This document shows, in pieces, positions 25,035 to 28,497 of a stretch of 28,497 bases of DNA. Below the pieces are notes generated by a model. That model had not been told where the DNA came from and ran no database searches. It saw only the letters and a list, made by a program, of their open reading frames with translations. Source of the DNA: an uncultured Megamonas sp. (GTDB lineage: Bacteria; Bacillota; Negativicutes; Selenomonadales; Selenomonadaceae); the NCBI GenBank assembly GCA_900554895.1, contig USIX01000008.1, forward strand, positions 1 to 28,497, read 5' to 3'. A program made the position numbers and the translations under genes. Within the stretch, counting starts at the first letter, position 1. Each line of letters starts with the position of its first letter.

Positions 25035-26091
25035 TTTCTGTTGCTGTTTCTATTTTTTTATCGTCTTTAATATTTTCTTCTTCAGGTGCAGTCGGTCTTG
25101 CAAACAGTTTTTCTCTGATTTTATTTTCAATTTCCAGCGCCGTATCCGCATGTTCTTTCAAATATGCCTTAACGTTTTCCTTGCCCTGACCGAGACGCGT
25201 TCCCTGATAAGAGAACCATGAGCCGCTCTTATCCATGATTTCAAAGGCTACGCCCATATCGATGAGGCTGCCTTCGCGGGAAATGCCTTCGCCGTACATG
25301 ATATCAAATTCCGCTTGTTTAAACGGCGGAGCAACTTTATTTTTAACGACTTTAATGCGTGTGCGGCTGCCGACAGGGTCGTTGCCCTGTTTAATCGTAT
25401 CGATTTTACGTACGTCAAGACGGACGGAAGCATAGAATTTAAGTGCACGGCCGCCGGTTGTCGTTTCCGGATTGCCGAACATTACACCGACTTTTTCACG
25501 AATTTGGTTGATGAAAATTGCTGTAGTGCGGGATTTACTCAAAACACCGGTAAGTTTGCGCATGGCCTGAGACATAAGACGTGCCTGAAGTCCCACATGT
25601 GAATCTCCCATATCGCCTTCAATTTCAGCTTTCGGCACAAGAGCCGCTACGGAGTCAACTACGATGATGTCTATCGCACCGCTTCTGACAAGAGCGTCAG
25701 CAATTTCCAGAGCCTGTTCGCCGTTGTCCGGCTGAGAAATAAGCAGATTGTCAATATCTACGCCGAGTCTTTTTGCATATACCGGGTCAAGTGCATGTTC
25801 GGCATCGATGAAGGCAGCCACACCGCCTGTTTTTTGCGCTTCAGCCACCATATGCAGAGCGACTGTCGTTTTACCGGAGGATTCCGGTCCGAAAATTTCA
25901 ACGATACGGCCGCGCGGTACGCCGCCGACGCCGAGAGCCGCATCCAGCGGCAGACAGCCGGTATGAATTACTTCAATATTCATATTGGCAGAAGCATCTC
26001 CCAGTTTCATGATGGAGCCTTTGCCGAAATCACGTTCAATCTGTTTTAAAGCATTTTGCAATGCTTCAACTTTATCCATTGATTTATCCAA
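25018..26091 (-). CDS. recA: Recombinase RecA
   Basis: Strand-exchange ATPase and SOS co-protease. Walker A is GPESSGKTT (69-77), and Walker B lies in [10 protein letters not shown]. The loops [20 protein letters not shown] and [20 protein letters not shown] are close to the E. coli protein. The acidic, variable C-terminus ends ATENESAE. I choose the TTG at 26091 because GAGGTGA sits five bases upstream, the same spacing as in uvrB and the FHA gene, giving 357 residues. ATG 26079 (353 residues) is the alternative. It is cotranscribed with recX behind a good promoter. Confidence 0.97.
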   Translation of the reverse strand: MDKSMDKVEALQNALKQIERDFGKGSIMKLGDASANMNIEVIHTGCLPLDAALGVGGVPRGRIVEIFGPESSGKTTVALHMVAEAQKTGGVAAFIDAEHALDPVYAKRLGVDIDNLLISQPDNGEQALEIADALVRSGAIDIIVVDSVAALVPKAEIEGDMGDSHVGLQARLMSQAMRKLTGVLSKSRTTAIFINQIREKVGVMFGNPETTTGGRALKFYASVRLDVRKIDTIKQGNDPVGSRTRIKVVKNKVAPPFKQAEFDIMYGEGISREGSLIDMGVAFEIMDKSGSWFSYQGTRLGQGKENVKAYLKEHADTALEIENKIREKLFARPTAPEEENIKDDKKIETATENESAE

Positions 26092-26128
26092 AGAAATCAC
26101 CTCGTATTTATAAATAGCCGATGATTAA

Positions 26129-26158
26129 ATTATACTCTACTTTGATGATGTTTATCAA
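26129..26158 (-). promoter_or_regulatory. recA promoter
   Basis: On the minus strand TTGATA (26158-26153), 18 bp and TATAAT (26134-26129). Upstream of the -35 are GAAC/GTTC fragments, including GAACAATATTC, that loosely resemble a LexA/DinR box but lack the full 12-bp symmetry. Confidence 0.75.
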
Positions 26159-26216
26159 GAATATTGTTCAGAAAACCGAACTTTTATGAACAGAGGGGAA
26201 AAATCCGCCAAACCCA

Positions 26217-26245
26217 TTGAGATTTTTTATGAAATAGTGTAAAAT
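26217..26245 (+). promoter_or_regulatory. Promoter for the riboswitch-NlpC/P60 transcript
   Basis: TTGAGA (26217-26222), a 17-bp spacer and TAAAAT (26240-26245). Initiation near 26252 would put the riboswitch about 30 nt from the 5' end of the RNA. Confidence 0.65.
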
Positions 26246-26282
26246 AATAAACAGTGTTAATTTTTTTTGAGCATAATTTTTT

Positions 26283-26390
26283 AATGGCCTAATCTAGCTC
26301 AGGAGCGGGAAAACCAATTCTTTGGGGTGAATTTGCCAAATGCAGAAGAATATCTCTATTCTAACCCGTCAGCTAATCTCGCAGGCTTTA
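26283..26390 (+). promoter_or_regulatory. c-di-AMP riboswitch (ydaO/yuaA class)
   Basis: The conserved blocks of the ydaO class are present in order: CTAATCTAGCTCAGGAGCGGG, the ACCAA/TTGGGGTGAAT hairpin, an AGAATA/TATTCT hairpin, and the hallmark 3' core ACCCGTCAGCTAA followed by CTCGCAGGC. GGCCT at the 5' end can pair with AGGCT at the 3' end to close P1. It is compact, about 107 nt. The class binds cyclic di-AMP and usually turns off wall hydrolases and osmolyte genes. It stands directly before a secreted PG-binding NlpC/P60 protein, a known type of target. Confidence 0.93.
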
Positions 26391-26408
26391 TGGAGAGGAG
26401 TCCTTTTT

Positions 26409-27071
26409 TTGAGTAAATTTGTTCGTATTTTAGTCCTATCTTTATGTTTAATCTGTACAGCTTCCATTGCCAGCGCTTCGTCCTTTCGTTTAGGCGACCA
26501 GGGCAATGAAATTGCAGAAATTCAGGCGGCGCTTGCCAGTCAGGGTTATGATGTTGTTGCTGACGGCGATTTCGGTCCGGCAACTCAGGCAGCCGTTCAG
26601 GCTTTTCAGCAGGCGAACGGTCTGGACAATGACGGTTTGGTCGGCGCTATGACATATCAGGCATTGATGGGACGCAACATGCCGGTGGTAAGCCGCAGTT
26701 CCAACTATATTGCCAGACGTATTATCAATAATTCCTTGAATTATGTCGGTGTGCCGTATGTATTCGGCGGTACTACTCCTAGCGGTTTTGACTGTTCCGG
26801 TTTCACCCGTTATGTATTTGCCAGTGCTGGTATTTCTCTGCCGCGTACAGCAGATGTACAGTTTGAAGTAGGTGTGCCTGTTTCTTACGATAATCTTCAG
26901 CCGGGTGATTTAGTATTTTTCTCTACGTATACTTATGGAGCTTCCCATGTAGGCATTTATTTAGGCGACGGAAAATTCATCAATGCTTCTTCCAGCAGAG
27001 GTGTTGTGGTTGATTCTCTTAGCATGTCTTATTGGGCAAACACTTATATCGGCGCACGTAGAGTATTATAA
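26409..27071 (+). CDS. Secreted peptidoglycan hydrolase: PG_binding_1 plus NlpC/P60
   Basis: Cell-wall D,L-endopeptidase of 220 residues. A signal peptide (MSKF, hydrophobic core, cleavage after ASASA-type site near residue 23) precedes a PG_binding_1 domain (about 27-88, RLGDQGNEIAEIQAAL ... DGDFGPATQAAVQAFQ) and an NlpC/P60 domain (about 104-219). Catalytic residues are Cys129 in GFDCSGF and His180 in ASHVGIYLG, with Asn192 in FINASS as the third polar residue, where His is commonest. The start is TTG 26409, eight bases after GGAGAGGAG. A longer frame from ATG 26340 would run through the riboswitch core and is rejected. Regulation by c-di-AMP is predicted. Confidence 0.93.
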   Translation: MSKFVRILVLSLCLICTASIASASSFRLGDQGNEIAEIQAALASQGYDVVADGDFGPATQAAVQAFQQANGLDNDGLVGAMTYQALMGRNMPVVSRSSNYIARRIINNSLNYVGVPYVFGGTTPSGFDCSGFTRYVFASAGISLPRTADVQFEVGVPVSYDNLQPGDLVFFSTYTYGASHVGIYLGDGKFINASSSRGVVVDSLSMSYWANTYIGARRVL

Positions 27072-27097
27072 TTTATAATTACATATTGTGAGTCAGG

Positions 27098-27126
27098 GGA
27101 GACACAGTCTTGTTGTCTCCTTTTTT
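27098..27126 (+). terminator. Terminator of the NlpC/P60 gene
   Basis: GGAGACA (27098-27104) pairs with TGTCTCC (27114-27120) over a 9-nt loop, followed by T6. The next gene's ribosome site begins about 12 bases later, so some read-through into the kinase is possible. Confidence 0.87.
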
Positions 27127-27151
27127 CTTTACCTAAAAAGGAGGTATGCAG

Positions 27152-28497
27152 ATGATTATTTCCGAAAAATGCCGTCGTTACAGTAATTTATCCGGTATGA
27201 GAATAAATATGCTGCAGCGTATCAATAAAGTATTACCGTTTGTTGCTGACCTTACATATACGCATATTGCCGTCTATGTAAAGGCAAAAGATGACAATAA
27301 TTTTGTTGTTGTTTCTACGATTGAACCGCATACTGCTTTCAATCCGTTCAAGCAAATTCTTCTCGGCAAGTTGATACCGTACATACAGGAGCCTTTAATT
27401 AACAAATGTATGGGCAGCAAAAAAAGCTGCCATGGACGGCGTGAGCTCGATTTTGGCAGATTTATAGATATGTACACTTTTCCCGTTATCGATGATAATG
27501 AAGTAATAGCCGTTATCTGCATGGAGGTAAACAGTGACGACGCGCAAAAAGACGGTTTCTCCCGCCTGATGAAAACAGCTCGGATACTGCTGAAAAATGC
27601 AAACAAAAATACCGACGCTGCGTACAATATGTATAAATCCATCTCCTCGCGCGACGGTATCATCATTACTGATAAGGACGAACGCATCATCTTCGCCAAT
27701 ATGGCGGCTTCGCGCATTTATCACGTGCTGGGCATCAACAATCTAATCGGCTGCCATATCTTCGACCGCCAGCTGACCATGCACATCACGAAAGAAACGA
27801 TTTTAAACAAATCGCCGTACGAAAAAGAAATTGAAGCGGGCAACCTCATAATAATCAAGCGGGATATTCCCGTCATGGAAGCGGGCAATCTCGTAACGCG
27901 CATAATCATTCTGTCCGACGTAACGGAACTGCGCAAAAAAGACCGCGAACTTTTGATAAAATCCGCCGTTATTCAGGAAATTCATCATCGTGTTAAAAAT
28001 AATCTGCAAACGATAGCCAGTCTGCTCAGGCTGCAGGCCCGCCGCTCCCGCTCGCCAGAGGTAAAGGAGGCTTTGCGTGAAAGCATCAACCGCATACTGA
28101 GTATTTCCGTCGTGCATGAATTTCTCTCCCAGCAGGGAAATGAAAATATCGACGTGGTGGAAGTCACCAGCAATATACTGACTCTGATAAAAGACACTAT
28201 GCTCGATGAAAACTTCAGCCTGACAACACAGCTTCCCGCCAACAACATCATTCTGCCGTCGAAACAGGCCAGCAGTCTGGCGCTCATCATCAACGAACTA
28301 ATCTTAAATTCCATTGAACACGGCTTTGCCGGCAGAAGCGAAGGGCTCATCGGGCTTAATATCACGCAGAATTCCCGTGCCTACATTATAGAGCTGTATG
28401 ATAACGGCTCCGGTCTGCCGGAAAATTTTACGGCTCAGTCGGCAAAATCTCTGGGATTGCAGATTGTACGCAATCTCGTTGAAGGAGATATAGGCGG
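27152..28497 (+). CDS. Sensor histidine kinase, HisKA_2 type (PdtaS/EutW-like), 3' truncated
   Basis: The frame is open from ATG 27152 (after AAAGGAGG) to the window end, 448 codons. An N-terminal GAF-like histidine-kinase sensor domain (about 1-150) contains Cys in SKKSCHGRRELDFG. A PAS-like segment (about 160-265, SSRDGIIITDKDERIIFANMA) follows, then the HisKA_2 box EIHHRVKNNLQTIASLLRLQ with tandem His278-His279, and a HATPase domain with NELILNSIEHGF (N box) and DNGSGLP (G1). No transmembrane segment is present, so it is cytosolic. Such kinases normally phosphorylate ANTAR-domain response regulators that act on RNA (EutV, PdtaR). The partner is not in the window. The final ATP lid and stop are missing. 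Confidence 0.9.
   Translation, partial: MIISEKCRRYSNLSGMRINMLQRINKVLPFVADLTYTHIAVYVKAKDDNNFVVVSTIEPHTAFNPFKQILLGKLIPYIQEPLINKCMGSKKSCHGRRELDFGRFIDMYTFPVIDDNEVIAVICMEVNSDDAQKDGFSRLMKTARILLKNANKNTDAAYNMYKSISSRDGIIITDKDERIIFANMAASRIYHVLGINNLIGCHIFDRQLTMHITKETILNKSPYEKEIEAGNLIIIKRDIPVMEAGNLVTRIIILSDVTELRKKDRELLIKSAVIQEIHHRVKNNLQTIASLLRLQARRSRSPEVKEALRESINRILSISVVHEFLSQQGNENIDVVEVTSNILTLIKDTMLDENFSLTTQLPANNIILPSKQASSLALIINELILNSIEHGFAGRSEGLIGLNITQNSRAYIIELYDNGSGLPENFTAQSAKSLGLQIVRNLVEGDIG

Noticed and set aside
26340..26408. N-terminal extension of the NlpC/P60 protein from ATG 26340
   Set aside because: It translates the conserved riboswitch core and has no ribosome site. TTG 26409 follows GGAGAGGAG and begins a normal signal peptide.
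27803..28365. Minus-strand frames over the sensor kinase
   Set aside because: The plus strand has an uninterrupted kinase frame with full HisKA_2 and HATPase motifs, so these are shadows.

Overview
The window looks like the chromosome of an anaerobic, low-to-mid GC Firmicute, most likely of the class Negativicutes. This placement is an inference from gene content and protein style (a PASTA kinase, a ydaO-type c-di-AMP riboswitch, strong AGGAGG or AGGTGA ribosome sites, diderm-style wall genes). I did not identify a genus. I saw no rRNA, tRNA, CRISPR array, transposase or phage gene.

Positions 1-4.8 kb hold housekeeping genes: the 3' end of a DEAD-box RNA helicase, uvrB facing it across a shared terminator, a 425-bp gene-free stretch, and a lone divergent galactokinase with a LacI-type operator in its leader. 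Positions 4.86-12.14 kb form a seven-gene plus-strand operon with a clear promoter at one end and a terminator at the other. Its order is FHA protein, PP2C phosphatase, SEDS glycosyltransferase, class B PBP, PASTA Ser/Thr kinase, queC, folE2. The first five genes form a complete Ser/Thr phospho-signalling and wall-synthesis module in the order known from the actinobacterial pstP-rodA-pbpA-pknB cluster. The last two belong to 7-deazaguanine (queuosine) synthesis. An AGCS-family sodium:amino-acid symporter follows with its own signals.

Positions 13.7-23.9 kb are an accessory minus-strand block of redox and detoxification genes. In transcription order they are an iron-type alcohol dehydrogenase, an exported lipoprotein flavodoxin, an EamA transporter (frameshifted), a LysR regulator, two aldo-keto reductases, a secreted esterase-713-like hydrolase, two iron-sulfur-flavoprotein-like proteins (one frameshifted), a 246-bp repeat-like element, an AEC transporter and a cytosolic paralogue of the hydrolase. 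A divergent MerR gene of AdhR/NmlR type sits at the head. The dehydrogenase promoter has the 19-bp spacer and dyad expected of MerR activation. I read this as an electrophile- or aldehyde-responsive redox island. It is the most interesting part of the window.

Positions 24.5-28.5 kb are conserved again: recX overlapping recA on the minus strand, then a c-di-AMP riboswitch controlling a secreted PG-binding NlpC/P60 hydrolase, and the first 448 codons of a PdtaS/EutW-like HisKA_2 sensor kinase that runs off the window.
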